Part shown: piece after piece, positions 1-8,107 of the stretch
Layout: every line of letters begins with the position of its first letter
Position numbering within the stretch: the stretch's first letter is position 1
DNA from: Candidatus Bruticola papionis
GTDB taxonomy: Bacteria; Vulcanimicrobiota; Xenobia; Xenobiales; Xenobiaceae
Assembly (NCBI GenBank): GCA_002407045.1
Contig: DHKB01000004.1
Span: forward strand, 1 to 31,809
DNA: 31,809 bases
Direction: 5' to 3'
The notes under the pieces: model-generated
Told to the model about the DNA's origin: nothing
The model's input: the letters and a program-made list of their open reading frames with translations, nothing else
Database searches by the model: none
Translations under genes and position numbers: made by a program

Positions 1-3000
1 TTGATAATCATAGCCGCCCATCAGCTGAGCATCGCCTTCAGGGTGAGACTCTGCGGGTTGAGCATCTGGCTGAGAATCATTAAGTTGTTGGCCTTGAGCA
101 GGCTGTTCATATCCTGCAGGAGGAGCAAATTGAGCTTCATCAGTATGAGCAGCGGTGTACTCACCGGAAGTTACAGAGACATGCTCAGCTGATTGGGGCT
201 GCTGTTCAGCCTTCACTGCTGTCATTTCTTCAGATTGAGCTTTAGCAGCTGCTTTAGACTGTCTGGCTTTCTTAATTCGCTCGCTCAAGCTGCTGCGAGA
301 ACGAGAAGGAGTAAGCTCTGGACGAGGTACTTCGGGAGCAGCTTCTTGAGGAGTAGCCACACCATTATTTTGGTTGGCTTCTTCGATAATTTGGTTGATA
401 GGACGAGAGATACCGCCCATAATGGAGCGTCCTCTCTCTTTTTTGTGAGGTTTCTCTTGATGGTGGCGACTGATGCCGCTAATGGTACGGTGCTCGGCAG
501 CTTCTTCAGAATCGGCGTTCTCGGCACGCATACGAGCCATGCGCTCAGAAAGAGACTGGCTGCCCATAAGCTTGGAAGAACGACCAGAAGATGATTCGCC
601 CTTGGAACGCTTATGACGCAAACCTGTTTCAGAAACACCTTTCAAGTTGACACCACTATTGAAGTCGAAGCTCTCCACGGCTTGGAAGTCTTCTTGTGAA
701 TGAGCAGCTTCGGCCTGGGCCTGAGCAGCCGCTGCAGCTTCAGCTTCAGCTTTAGCCGCCTCAGCATTTTGCTGGGCCATCTTCTCTTCGATAGCGACTT
801 CATCCACAGCTTTGAGAGGTTCCCAAGGAATCACTGAAGGGTCGGGAGCTTCAGTAACAGCTTGACAAATAGCTTCGTAAAGATCGGTACGTTCTAAGTA
901 AAGTATAGGGGTAGGAACTATAAGCTGGCCTTCCGGCACCATAATAAGCGGACGCTCATAGTACTCAGGATAAGCGCCGTCATAACTTTCAGTTCCGTCA
1001 AATTGGGCGAGCTGACCGTCATAAGCTTGAGCATTAGGATCGACATACGAGCCGCCCTCATGGACTTCGCCTCCAGCTAACTGTCCTTGTTCATCATAAG
1101 TCTGAGGAACAGTTTCAGGATAATTTACAGCTCCAGCTCCCTCAAAACTTGCCCCATGCTCATAATTATAAGTCTGGGCATTGGCGTAAGTATTGTCTAA
1201 AGCACTATCGTCGATACCACCAAACTGACCATGTTCATCAGTGCCAACATAAGGGGCATCTTGAGGATGCTCAGTTCCCGTGAGCTGTTCGGTATGCTCA
1301 GGAGCAGCAGATCCATAAAGCTCGGTGGAAGCAGCCTCTTCACTGCCATAATTATTGGCATAGTCAGTATGTTCAACATGCTCGGCATGGACTTGACTAT
1401 CGGCATAGACATTTTCCAGCGGCTCGCTCGATTCCACAGATAAACCTTCATGGTCTGGCTGTTGCTCTACAGAGCCGAGCTGATCTTCGACAGCCGAAAC
1501 TGCCCCTTCTACAGGAGCGTAAAGGCCACTATCAGCACTATCATGATGTTCTGGCACCGCAGCTTCTTCATGAGGAAGCTCGGTAGGAGCCTGAGGTGGC
1601 TCGAACCTATAATCATCATAAGCAACGTCCTGGGCGATAGCTTCAGGATGGGCCTGTTCATCTATAGCGGAGTCTTCAACTGGCAAATCGTGCTGAGCAG
1701 CTTCTTCGTGTTCCGGAAGAGCAGCACTTTCTGTAGCAGGCTCGGCTACACTTTGCTCAACAGCTTCCGCTGCGGGTACATCTTCAAGATGAGCATGAGC
1801 TTCTAAAGGCTGCTCTATTGCAACGTCGTGGTTCTCTTGAACATCATGTTCAATTGGCGCAACAGCCTCAGCTTCTTTGGCCAGACTTACAGACTGGTGT
1901 TCTTCCTGAGCCTCAGTTTGAGCCACTTCAGCTTTCTTCTTACGGCTGCCTAAAACACGCTTGCCACCTAACATAGGTTTGCCACCTAAAGTAGGTTTGC
2001 CTCCACCCATGGGCTTCAAACCAGCGCGCATTAAACCAGGGCGAGGTGCACTCTCCCCCTCATCGGCGCCAAGCATAGGCTTACCACCCAATCCGGGTTT
2101 GGTTGCACTCCCTTTAGCCATAAGTCCAGCACGCCCACCTCCAGCGCCCTTAGGAACTAAGCCGCTGCGAGTTTTGTGTTCGCCATCTTTCTTATCGCGG
2201 CGAGACTCGCCTTTAACTCCCTTGGCAGCTTTCGCTTTTACAAGAGGCTGAATCCCACCATCATTGCCTACTACGGGAGCTCCAAGATTAGTAAGTTCAC
2301 GAGTGGCTGTAGGATTGTTGGGATCAAGGAAAATGACACGCTGATAAAGGGCAATAGCGTGTTCAGAATCATTGTTATTTGCATAAAGGCCAGCAGCAGT
2401 TAAGTAAGCTTTAATCGCCGACTCAATATTGTTTTGCAAATGGTAAACTTCACCAAGACGTTCCTGAGCCAAAACGTAATCAGGAGCAGTCATAATAATT
2501 TTGCGATAAGCTAAACTGGCTTGGTCCAAATCGCCTTTGCGCTGACAGACATCGCCAAGCGCAAACATAACGTCTAAATTTTCAAAATCGAACTTAAGGG
2601 CATTGCGGAATTGCTTTTCAGCATCTTCCCAGCGTCCTAACGTAGAGTAGAGTTCTCCCAAGTGGAAGACAGCTCCAGAGTCGTTGCTATTGACGACTAA
2701 GACACGCTCTAAAGCTTCACAAGCTTTTTCCAGCTGACCGTTGGCTTGATATAAGTCGGCTACTTGGTGGTACTGATTGGCGCCGCGCTCTACTTGACCG
2801 TACTGAATATACATCTCGGCCAATTCACGGCAGACATCTGCATTATTGGGGTCGTCCTTCAAGACAGCCTGAAGCAACTCGATAGAGCGATCTCCCTCAT
2901 CTAACTCAGTGTAAAGGCGAGCCAAATCGAGCGAACGAGCCACGACCTCAGCGGTATCGCCACGATAACGATACATATTTATGAGCTCCGAACGGACGTC

Positions 3001-3279
3001 AACAGACTCCGGTTCCAAAAGAAGCACATAATTAGCTACAGCCATCGCATTATCCATATCGCTACGAGCAATATAGATATGCATCAACCGCAAATAGGTA
3101 CTTATCACCGACTTAAGCATACCACGCAAAGCGTAGATTTGAGCTAAGTTTCTGCAAGCCTCATCATTGTCAGCATCCAGTTCTAAAACTCTGGAATAGC
3201 TCTCTATGGCTTGGTCCCAGCTCCTGCTGTCAGCGAATGTTCGGGCCTCCTGCATCAACCCTTCAATGGTATCAGCCAC
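1..3279 (-). CDS. Large TPR-repeat protein with long disordered acidic tail (partial, runs off left edge)
   Basis: The reading frame stays open from GTG at 3279 to base 1 with no stop, so at least 1093 residues are present and the C-terminus is missing. AAGGTGG lies about 10 bases before this GTG; another in-frame GTG nine bases upstream is too close to that site. Residues 1 to about 330 are tandem TPR helices, with motifs such as AIALYQRVIFLDPNNP. Residues about 345-450 are basic and Gly-rich with repeated GGKPxLGG units. After that comes low-complexity sequence rich in Glu, His, Ala, Gln and Ser, an Ala/Gln/Glu stretch near 833-853, and Ser/Arg-rich repeats near 893-1005. There is no signal peptide, so it is probably cytoplasmic. 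It follows pilQ but is separated from it by a terminator. A scaffold or assembly role with the pilus is only a guess from position. Confidence 0.85.
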   Translation of the reverse strand, partial: MADTIEGLMQEARTFADSRSWDQAIESYSRVLELDADNDEACRNLAQIYALRGMLKSVISTYLRLMHIYIARSDMDNAMAVANYVLLLEPESVDVRSELINMYRYRGDTAEVVARSLDLARLYTELDEGDRSIELLQAVLKDDPNNADVCRELAEMYIQYGQVERGANQYHQVADLYQANGQLEKACEALERVLVVNSNDSGAVFHLGELYSTLGRWEDAEKQFRNALKFDFENLDVMFALGDVCQRKGDLDQASLAYRKIIMTAPDYVLAQERLGEVYHLQNNIESAIKAYLTAAGLYANNNDSEHAIALYQRVIFLDPNNPTATRELTNLGAPVVGNDGGIQPLVKAKAAKGVKGESRRDKKDGEHKTRSGLVPKGAGGGRAGLMAKGSATKPGLGGKPMLGADEGESAPRPGLMRAGLKPMGGGKPTLGGKPMLGGKRVLGSRKKKAEVAQTEAQEEHQSVSLAKEAEAVAPIEHDVQENHDVAIEQPLEAHAHLEDVPAAEAVEQSVAEPATESAALPEHEEAAQHDLPVEDSAIDEQAHPEAIAQDVAYDDYRFEPPQAPTELPHEEAAVPEHHDSADSGLYAPVEGAVSAVEDQLGSVEQQPDHEGLSVESSEPLENVYADSQVHAEHVEHTDYANNYGSEEAASTELYGSAAPEHTEQLTGTEHPQDAPYVGTDEHGQFGGIDDSALDNTYANAQTYNYEHGASFEGAGAVNYPETVPQTYDEQGQLAGGEVHEGGSYVDPNAQAYDGQLAQFDGTESYDGAYPEYYERPLIMVPEGQLIVPTPILYLERTDLYEAICQAVTEAPDPSVIPWEPLKAVDEVAIEEKMAQQNAEAAKAEAEAAAAAQAQAEAAHSQEDFQAVESFDFNSGVNLKGVSETGLRHKRSKGESSSGRSSKLMGSQSLSERMARMRAENADSEEAAEHRTISGISRHHQEKPHKKERGRSIMGGISRPINQIIEEANQNNGVATPQEAAPEVPRPELTPSRSRSSLSERIKKARQSKAAAKAQSEEMTAVKAEQQPQSAEHVSVTSGEYTAAHTDEAQFAPPAGYEQPAQGQQLNDSQPDAQPAESHPEGDAQLMGGYDYQ

Positions 3280-3309
3280 GTAAGTCACACCACCTTCTAA
3301 ACGACTTGT

Positions 3310-3354
3310 TAGCCATCTACTAATCCGTTTAGTCCAATCTTGTCGAAGTCAACC
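3310..3354 (-). promoter_or_regulatory. Weak candidate promoter for the large TPR gene
   Basis: On the minus strand TTGACT (5 of 6 to the -35 consensus) lies about 70 bases upstream of the GTG start, but no good -10 box sits at 17 bases; the nearest A/T-rich hexamer, TAAACG, is at 15. The terminator after pilQ implies that a promoter exists somewhere in this gap, but this one is weakly supported. Confidence 0.25.
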
Positions 3355-3359
3355 TCCAC

Positions 3360-3487
3360 GCGTTATGCCCTAAGCGCATTCCTGCGTCATTGCCATGAAG
3401 CTCGATACAAGTATCGCTCTCTTTTAAAGCCGCCAATTCGCGGCTTAAAAATATTGCTGCGCTGCGGAGCGGTTGACCGCACTCCGC
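3360..3487. repeat. Cluster of four inverted repeats in the 440-base gap between pilQ and the TPR gene
   Basis: Four palindromes follow one another: 3360-3377 (GCGTTA with TAAGCGC), 3401-3420 (CGATAC with GTATCG), 3422-3450 (TTTTAA-GCCGC with GCGGC-TTAAAA) and 3464-3487 (GCGGAG-CGGT with ACCG-CTCCGC). None is followed by a T-run on either strand, so they are not simple terminators. The block is more GC-rich than the flanking gap. The rest of the gap (3488-3660) shows no convincing gene. It could be a structured leader of the TPR mRNA or a REP-like repeat; one copy in this window cannot decide. Confidence 0.55.
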
Positions 3488-3662
3488 CTAGGCACTTCTC
3501 CGCCTGATTTTCTCAGCTGATAGACAGTTAATATCTAAAAAAACCAAGAACACCTTTAGCCGAAGAAGTCTAAAGAGGGCTAGAAGTTCGAACTAAGCAG
3601 AATCAGTTCCTGCATAAAAACTTTACGATATGCAGCATCATAGAGTAAGGCTACAACCATTT

Positions 3663-3706
3663 AAAAACAAAAAAAATAAGCGGCTGATGTTACTCAACCG
3701 CTTATT
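3663..3706 (-). terminator. Rho-independent terminator after pilQ
   Basis: Inverted repeat AATAAGCGG (3675-3683) with CCGCTTATT (3698-3706), a 14-base loop, then on the minus strand an uninterrupted run of T and TTTGTTTTT. It lies 36 bases past the pilQ stop and closes the pilM-N-O-P-Q unit. Confidence 0.9.
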
Positions 3707-3741
3707 CTCCTATTTACTAGGTAAACTACTAGCTCAAGCTA

Positions 3742-5724
3742 TTAGTCCATGATGTGAGGAGTGACCATGAAGACAACTTCGTTTCTGTCGGAGCTGTGGC
3801 TCTCATAGCGGAACAAAGCACCGATGATAGGGAGGTCGCCCAAGAGAGGCAACTTGGAAACGGAGTGTTTCTCGCTGTCACTGATCAAGCCGCCCAATAC
3901 GATGGTGTCACCGTCTTTGACGCGGACTTTGGACTTGGCAGTGCGCTCGTAGGTGATAGGATACTGGTTGTTTACCAAGTTACCAGCGCTAGAAGTGGTA
4001 GGAGTGAGTTCAACCACGATGTGGCCGTCATCCTTAACTTCAGGGGTAGCTTCCAACTTAGTACCGATATCAACATACTGAACCTGGAACTGACCAGCAC
4101 GAGGATCATAGAATACGATAGGATATCTCTGGCCTACGTAAACTTCAGCTTGTTCACCGCTCTGAGTGGCGATACGAGGAGAAGCCAAGGTCTTGGAGTC
4201 GCTGTTTTCAACTACGAAGGAGAGAGCAGCTTTGATTAAGAGAGGGGAACGACCGAAAGTGCCAAGGTTGAAAGCGGTCAGACTGCTTTCTTCCTCACCA
4301 ATACTGAACTCTTCGTTGGTGATCATGTGCTTATCGGCGCCGTAGAAGAGAGAAGGTACAACTTCGGCGAAAGTGGTGTTGAATACACCCATAGCGCCGG
4401 CTTCGTCACTCCACTGTATACCTAAGTTCTTGGAACCGGTTTCGTTGAGTTCTACGACTTTGAAGTCTAACATGACTTGCTTTAAGGGGCGGTCAATGTT
4501 AGCTAACACTTCTTGGACTTGCTCGATTTGCTCATCAGTACCTTCGACAATGAGGATACCCATGCGCTTGTCTAAGTTAAGGCCTACATCGGGAACCAAG
4601 GTAGCCAAGAGGGTCTGGATTTCGTCAGCTTTGCCGTAGTTTACAGTGATGTACTCGCGGCGAGGGGCAGGAGCGGGAGCGGGAACTTGGTCGAGATTGG
4701 GCAATTTGCTCTTGATCTCTTTGAGTTCATGCTGGGTGCCTTTAGCATAGAAACCGTTGATAGTGGGATGGGGAGTGAAGACTACGTCAGGATACTGACC
4801 TTTCAAGAACTCTACGATGCTGGCAGCGGGAGCGGCCTCGAGTACGAATTCCTGCTCGGCGAGGTTTCTTCTGACGGAGCTGGATTTGGTCTTAGGAGTA
4901 AGAATGTTGTCGGCAATGGTTTGCAATTTCTCGGTGGTGGCTACGATCACGGTGTTGTCCACGATCTTGTAGTCATAAGGAGTTTCTTGCATTTTCAAAA
5001 CCAAAGCCAAGGCGCCTTCGGGCTGTACATTCTTCAAAGTTACGGTAACGGAACCTTGTACGTCGGGACCGACGTAAACGTTACGTCCCATCTCTTTGGC
5101 TAAGAATTTTACGATGTAAACGAGGTCAGCGTTGACAAATTCCATATTGACAACTTTGACTCTCTTAGCAGCCCTACGGGCTTTCTTAGCAGCAACAGCC
5201 TTCTTAGCGGGTGCAGCGACTTTACGAGGAGCTACATTGCTTCCAGCTTTAGCGACAGACTTAGCAACTGGTGCTTTCGCAACTTTCGCACTAGCAACTT
5301 CGTTTTTGGAGAAAGCGACGGTTACGCCTTTATTCTCCGCCAAAGCGGTGCAATAGCTGGTCTTGGGAGTGTCGCTAACATTCATACGAACCAAAACGAC
5401 GTTGGCGGAAGTCTGAGCGACGACGATACTCTGAAGCAAACCAGTATTGATGTTCTGGTTGCGTTTTACGTTTTTACCTAAAACAGCGGGAGAAATCTCA
5501 ACGCAGATAGCGTTATCGGATTTAGACTGTTTGTACTGGACTGGTGCAGTGGTATCAGCAACAACCTTGATAAGACCTTTAGCATTGTCTAGGCTGTAAT
5601 TGACACCGTTAATGGTTGCAGCATTGCCTTGAGCTGTTACTGCCATGGACGAAGACAAGAATAGTCCCACGGCCATCAGGCATGCAAACAGAAGCTGAAT
5701 GCTTCTACGCTTGGACAAGAGCAT
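3742..5724 (-). CDS. pilQ: Type IV pilus outer-membrane secretin PilQ
   Basis: PilQ forms the gated outer-membrane ring through which the pilus fibre leaves the cell. The start is ATG 5724 because AGGAGGTG sits 10 bases before it; an upstream in-frame TTG at 5760 has no such site. The 660-residue product has a signal peptide (KRR, then a hydrophobic run to about residue 30), an AMIN-like domain (about 35-135) of the kind that binds peptidoglycan, and a strongly basic Ala/Lys linker (about 145-190). Secretin N-domains follow (about 190-450), and the C-terminal secretin domain ends with the classic signature VKDGDTIVLGGL and PLLGDLPIIGALF (about 602-640). It is the last gene of the pilM-N-O-P-Q run. 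A 236-base structured leader separates it from the PilP-like gene, so it may be regulated separately after transcription. Confidence 0.95.
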   Translation of the reverse strand: MLLSKRRSIQLLFACLMAVGLFLSSSMAVTAQGNAATINGVNYSLDNAKGLIKVVADTTAPVQYKQSKSDNAICVEISPAVLGKNVKRNQNINTGLLQSIVVAQTSANVVLVRMNVSDTPKTSYCTALAENKGVTVAFSKNEVASAKVAKAPVAKSVAKAGSNVAPRKVAAPAKKAVAAKKARRAAKRVKVVNMEFVNADLVYIVKFLAKEMGRNVYVGPDVQGSVTVTLKNVQPEGALALVLKMQETPYDYKIVDNTVIVATTEKLQTIADNILTPKTKSSSVRRNLAEQEFVLEAAPAASIVEFLKGQYPDVVFTPHPTINGFYAKGTQHELKEIKSKLPNLDQVPAPAPAPRREYITVNYGKADEIQTLLATLVPDVGLNLDKRMGILIVEGTDEQIEQVQEVLANIDRPLKQVMLDFKVVELNETGSKNLGIQWSDEAGAMGVFNTTFAEVVPSLFYGADKHMITNEEFSIGEEESSLTAFNLGTFGRSPLLIKAALSFVVENSDSKTLASPRIATQSGEQAEVYVGQRYPIVFYDPRAGQFQVQYVDIGTKLEATPEVKDDGHIVVELTPTTSSAGNLVNNQYPITYERTAKSKVRVKDGDTIVLGGLISDSEKHSVSKLPLLGDLPIIGALFRYESHSSDRNEVVFMVTPHIMD

Positions 5725-5799
5725 TGGTTTTACCCACCTCCTATTGGCCATCACGTTCAATTAAGAACTTAATTACTTGAAACTCTTTAAGTTTCATTC

Positions 5800-5891
5800 C
5801 GAGGGTGCGACCCACCGTCCGGAAAGCCCAAAAGTTTTTTGAGTTCTTTCCCAAGAAGGCAGACCTTCCTGCAAACGGACAGACACCCTCG
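5800..5891 (-). ncRNA. Candidate structured leader RNA of pilQ (cis-regulatory, unnamed)
   Basis: Read on the minus strand, CGAGGGTG (5891-5884) pairs perfectly with CACCCTCG (5807-5800). Just inside, CTGTCCG pairs with CGGACGG (7 bp, one wobble). Inside that are two hairpins: CAGGAAGG-TCTG-CCTTCTTG (8 bp, one wobble), and a longer one joining GAAAG with CTTTC and CTCAAAA with TTTTGGG. The whole forms a closed three-way-junction shape of about 92 bases with no T-run after it. Two more small hairpins (GAAACT with AGTTTC; AATTAAG with CTTAATT) lie between it and the ribosome site of pilQ at about 5735. I could not match it to the c-di-GMP, TPP or cobalamin riboswitch signatures that I know. Confidence 0.5.
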
Positions 5892-5960
5892 AAGGCCTGG
5901 CCGTGCTTTTTATCATTTTTAATTTTTCAAAAGAGACTGGCTTATATTCGAAAGAAGCCG

Positions 5961-6728
5961 TTATTTTTTTGCGTCTCCGAATTGCTCTTTCTCCAAGGTG
6001 TAGCAGAACTTATGCTCTTTGCCGAGACCGATAGTCACAGTCTTCGCCTTAGGATTTATGTCCAAAATGCGATACTTATCAACTCTCTCGCCGACCGCAA
6101 CTAATCTGGTCTGTCTTCCGTCGCTGATCATGGCTTCATAGCCATAAGCACCACGCAGAATACCGTTGACGGTAATGCTGGGCTTGACGACTTTAACAAC
6201 TTTTTTGGCAGCTTGCTGCTTGGCTTTGCTGGCAGAAGTGTTAGTAACAGCTTTCTTTTGGCTTCTCTTAAGAGCAGCTCTCTGAGCGGCAGACATCTTA
6301 GCGAGACGCGCATTGGAAATCGAAGCTGGGCCGACAACCATGTTGAGGAAGGGGTCACGAACGGAAACTTTACGTCTCACGGGGGCAGCCTTCTTCTGCT
6401 CGGCAGCAGCCTTATCGGCGGCTACTTCGGTACCCTGAGTGGGTTCGACAGCTGTTCCATCTCCGGTTCCTTCACCAGAGCTGGCCGTACCGGCGTCTGT
6501 AACTTCAGTATTTCCTTCAGTAGCAGACTCAGTATTTTCACCGTCCTCAGAAGCGGGAGTTTCAGTATCAGTGCTCTCAGACACTTCTACTTCACTGCTA
6601 ACGGGAGAGTTGGGAGTTTCCTCGGCAGTCTCTCCTCCACCGCAAGCGGCACAAGCCAACATAGCGAGAGAGAGAGCAAAAACTTTACAACCCTTATTAA
6701 ATTTTGAGCCAAATTCAGGCAGGTTCAT
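5961..6728 (-). CDS. pilP: PilP-like inner-membrane lipoprotein of the pilus alignment complex
   Basis: PilP proteins link the inner-membrane PilN/PilO pair to the secretin PilQ. The 255-residue product begins with a lipoprotein signal (basic start, hydrophobic run, LACAACGGG at about 24-31). A Thr/Ser/Glu/Asp-rich linker (about 32-105) follows. At about 122 there is RDPF, the motif found in PilP proteins. The C-terminal third (about 185-250, from ITVNGILRGAYGYEAMI) has the pattern of the PilP/GspC homology domain: a short strand, 'A-I-D-G', then 'V-G-V-Y-I-I' spacing. The order pilM-N-O-(this)-Q is the standard one. ATG 6728 lies 7 bases after the pilO stop with GGAGG inside the end of pilO, which suggests translational coupling. 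The acidic linker is longer than usual. Confidence 0.85.
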   Translation of the reverse strand: MNLPEFGSKFNKGCKVFALSLAMLACAACGGGETAEETPNSPVSSEVEVSESTDTETPASEDGENTESATEGNTEVTDAGTASSGEGTGDGTAVEPTQGTEVAADKAAAEQKKAAPVRRKVSVRDPFLNMVVGPASISNARLAKMSAAQRAALKRSQKKAVTNTSASKAKQQAAKKVVKVVKPSITVNGILRGAYGYEAMISDGRQTRLVAVGERVDKYRILDINPKAKTVTIGLGKEHKFCYTLEKEQFGDAKK

Positions 6729-6735
6729 ATTTTTT

Positions 6736-7407
6736 CTAACCTCCCTGTCTCATGTATGCTGTAATAGGGATTTGGATCGTCAAGACGGGACTGCGATGGT
6801 CGCCTTCTTTTTTAGTTTCGGGCTGCAGAGCAATCTTGTCGATAGTTACCAAACGCTCTAAGCGGAGATCACCCAACTGATAAAGGAACTCGATCAGAGT
6901 GGCATATCTACCCTTCATAGTCATTTGGAATACGCGAGTCGGGAACTGCTTGAGAGCATCGGGAGTCGCATCAACGCCTTCGTCCTCTTCAGCAGCTTCA
7001 GTGTTGTCGGCATCGGAGCCTTTAGCAGCCTGAGAAGTCAGAGCACCGGGGGTAATGGAGATAATCTCGAAAGAGTCATCACCGGTACGATAGCCCTCTT
7101 CGTCGGTCAGTTTCTCGATCTCTTTGATGTAGTTGGCTACGAAGAGCTCAGCTTTCTCAGGAACGAGATTGGTCTGTACGACGCGGGCCAGTTCAGCTTC
7201 CAACTCAGTCTTCTCTTTAGTAAGAGCAGGTAAGTCGGCGACCAGCTTGCGCTGTTCTTCTAATTTGACTTCAAGTTCTGCAACTTTCGCGTTGTTCTGT
7301 TCTACAAGTTCTGTCTTTTCTTTCCAGTCAAACAACCAGAACATAACAACAATGAGTGCGATTACTACGAAGGCTACGACGATTTTAACAGGTGTATTTA
7401 TAGTCAT
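6736..7407 (-). CDS. pilO: Type IV pilus inner-membrane protein PilO
   Basis: PilO pairs with PilN in the periplasm to connect the cytoplasmic PilM and motor to PilP and PilQ. The 223-residue protein has a short cytoplasmic N-terminus, one membrane segment (about 8-27), a periplasmic coiled coil (about 30-80, rich in Glu, Lys and Leu heptads) and a C-terminal ferredoxin-like domain (about 160-222). An acidic insert (about 125-150, DADNTEAAEEDEGVD) splits the coil from this domain. AGGAGG overlaps the pilN stop and sits 4 bases before ATG, so the two genes are almost certainly co-translated. Confidence 0.92.
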   Translation of the reverse strand: MTINTPVKIVVAFVVIALIVVMFWLFDWKEKTELVEQNNAKVAELEVKLEEQRKLVADLPALTKEKTELEAELARVVQTNLVPEKAELFVANYIKEIEKLTDEEGYRTGDDSFEIISITPGALTSQAAKGSDADNTEAAEEDEGVDATPDALKQFPTRVFQMTMKGRYATLIEFLYQLGDLRLERLVTIDKIALQPETKKEGDHRSPVLTIQIPITAYMRQGG

Positions 7408-7415
7408 CGTACCTC

Positions 7416-8051
7416 CTAAGATTCTGTTTCACTGGATGAAACGTCTTTCGAAGCTTCTGCAGACTGTTGAGCGGCGATACCGGCAGCAGCGTCAGCATCA
7501 TAACGAGCTTCGATTTGGAAAGTAAAGCCTACACCAGACTCGATTTTAGTCTGAGAGGTAGAAGACAAGGAAGACTCCGTAAATATAGGAGAATTATCCA
7601 TCTTCTTAATGAACTCAGCCACAGTAGCTAACGGAGGTCTGCCGGGGCGATGAGCAGCGATACCGCTCATAGTAACGGCTGTCGTCGAAGGTTCAACGGA
7701 CAAACTGGTTAGCCAAACATTTTCTGGTAAGACCTTCCCTACTTCAGTCAAGAGATTCGCATACCGAACCGGGTCGTATTTCAAACTGGTGATGATTTTA
7801 ATCTCACTCTTAAGTTTGGCAATCTGCGACTTGATCTCATCAATGACGGGCAAGCTCTGCTCTGTCTTTTTGATCTCTTCGTCTAGTTGCTCGATCTTAG
7901 CTTGAGAAGCATCTACATCTGACTGCAGACGAGAGCCCCAAACTATACAACCAACTAGCGCGGCGCAGACACACACAAACAAAACTGCGACCAGCGGGTC
8001 GAAAGTAAACCTCTTACGCTCAGTAGGCAATAGGTTGACCTTGATGGTCAT
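7416..8051 (-). CDS. pilN: Type IV pilus inner-membrane protein PilN
   Basis: The 211-residue protein opens with IKVNLLP, the conserved N-terminal motif of PilN that binds a groove in PilM at the cytoplasmic face. A single membrane segment (about 20-40), a coiled coil (about 45-85) and a periplasmic alpha/beta domain (about 95-195, with LPENVWLTSLSV) follow. The tail is Ser/Glu-rich. A ribosome site GGGAGGTG stands before the ATG, and 8 bases separate its stop from the pilO start. Size and layout are normal for the family. Confidence 0.93.
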   Translation of the reverse strand: MTIKVNLLPTERKRFTFDPLVAVLFVCVCAALVGCIVWGSRLQSDVDASQAKIEQLDEEIKKTEQSLPVIDEIKSQIAKLKSEIKIITSLKYDPVRYANLLTEVGKVLPENVWLTSLSVEPSTTAVTMSGIAAHRPGRPPLATVAEFIKKMDNSPIFTESSLSSTSQTKIESGVGFTFQIEARYDADAAAGIAAQQSAEASKDVSSSETES

Positions 8052-8107
8052 CGTGCACCTCCCTTTGGAGTATCAGCTCGACTAAGTTAACCGACTTTTC
8101 ATTGCAC

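Noticed and set aside
193..2403. Short plus- and minus-strand open frames in the first 2.4 kb
   Set aside because: All lie within the single continuous minus-strand frame of the large TPR protein, whose low-complexity codons leave other frames open.
3580..3660. 26-codon minus-strand frame downstream of the pilQ terminator
   Set aside because: No ribosome site, starts in the terminator tail, and no sign of protein-like composition.
3754..5356. Several plus-strand open frames opposite pilQ
   Set aside because: They are antisense shadows: the minus-strand frame has clear secretin domains and a strong ribosome site, and the plus-strand translations resemble no family.
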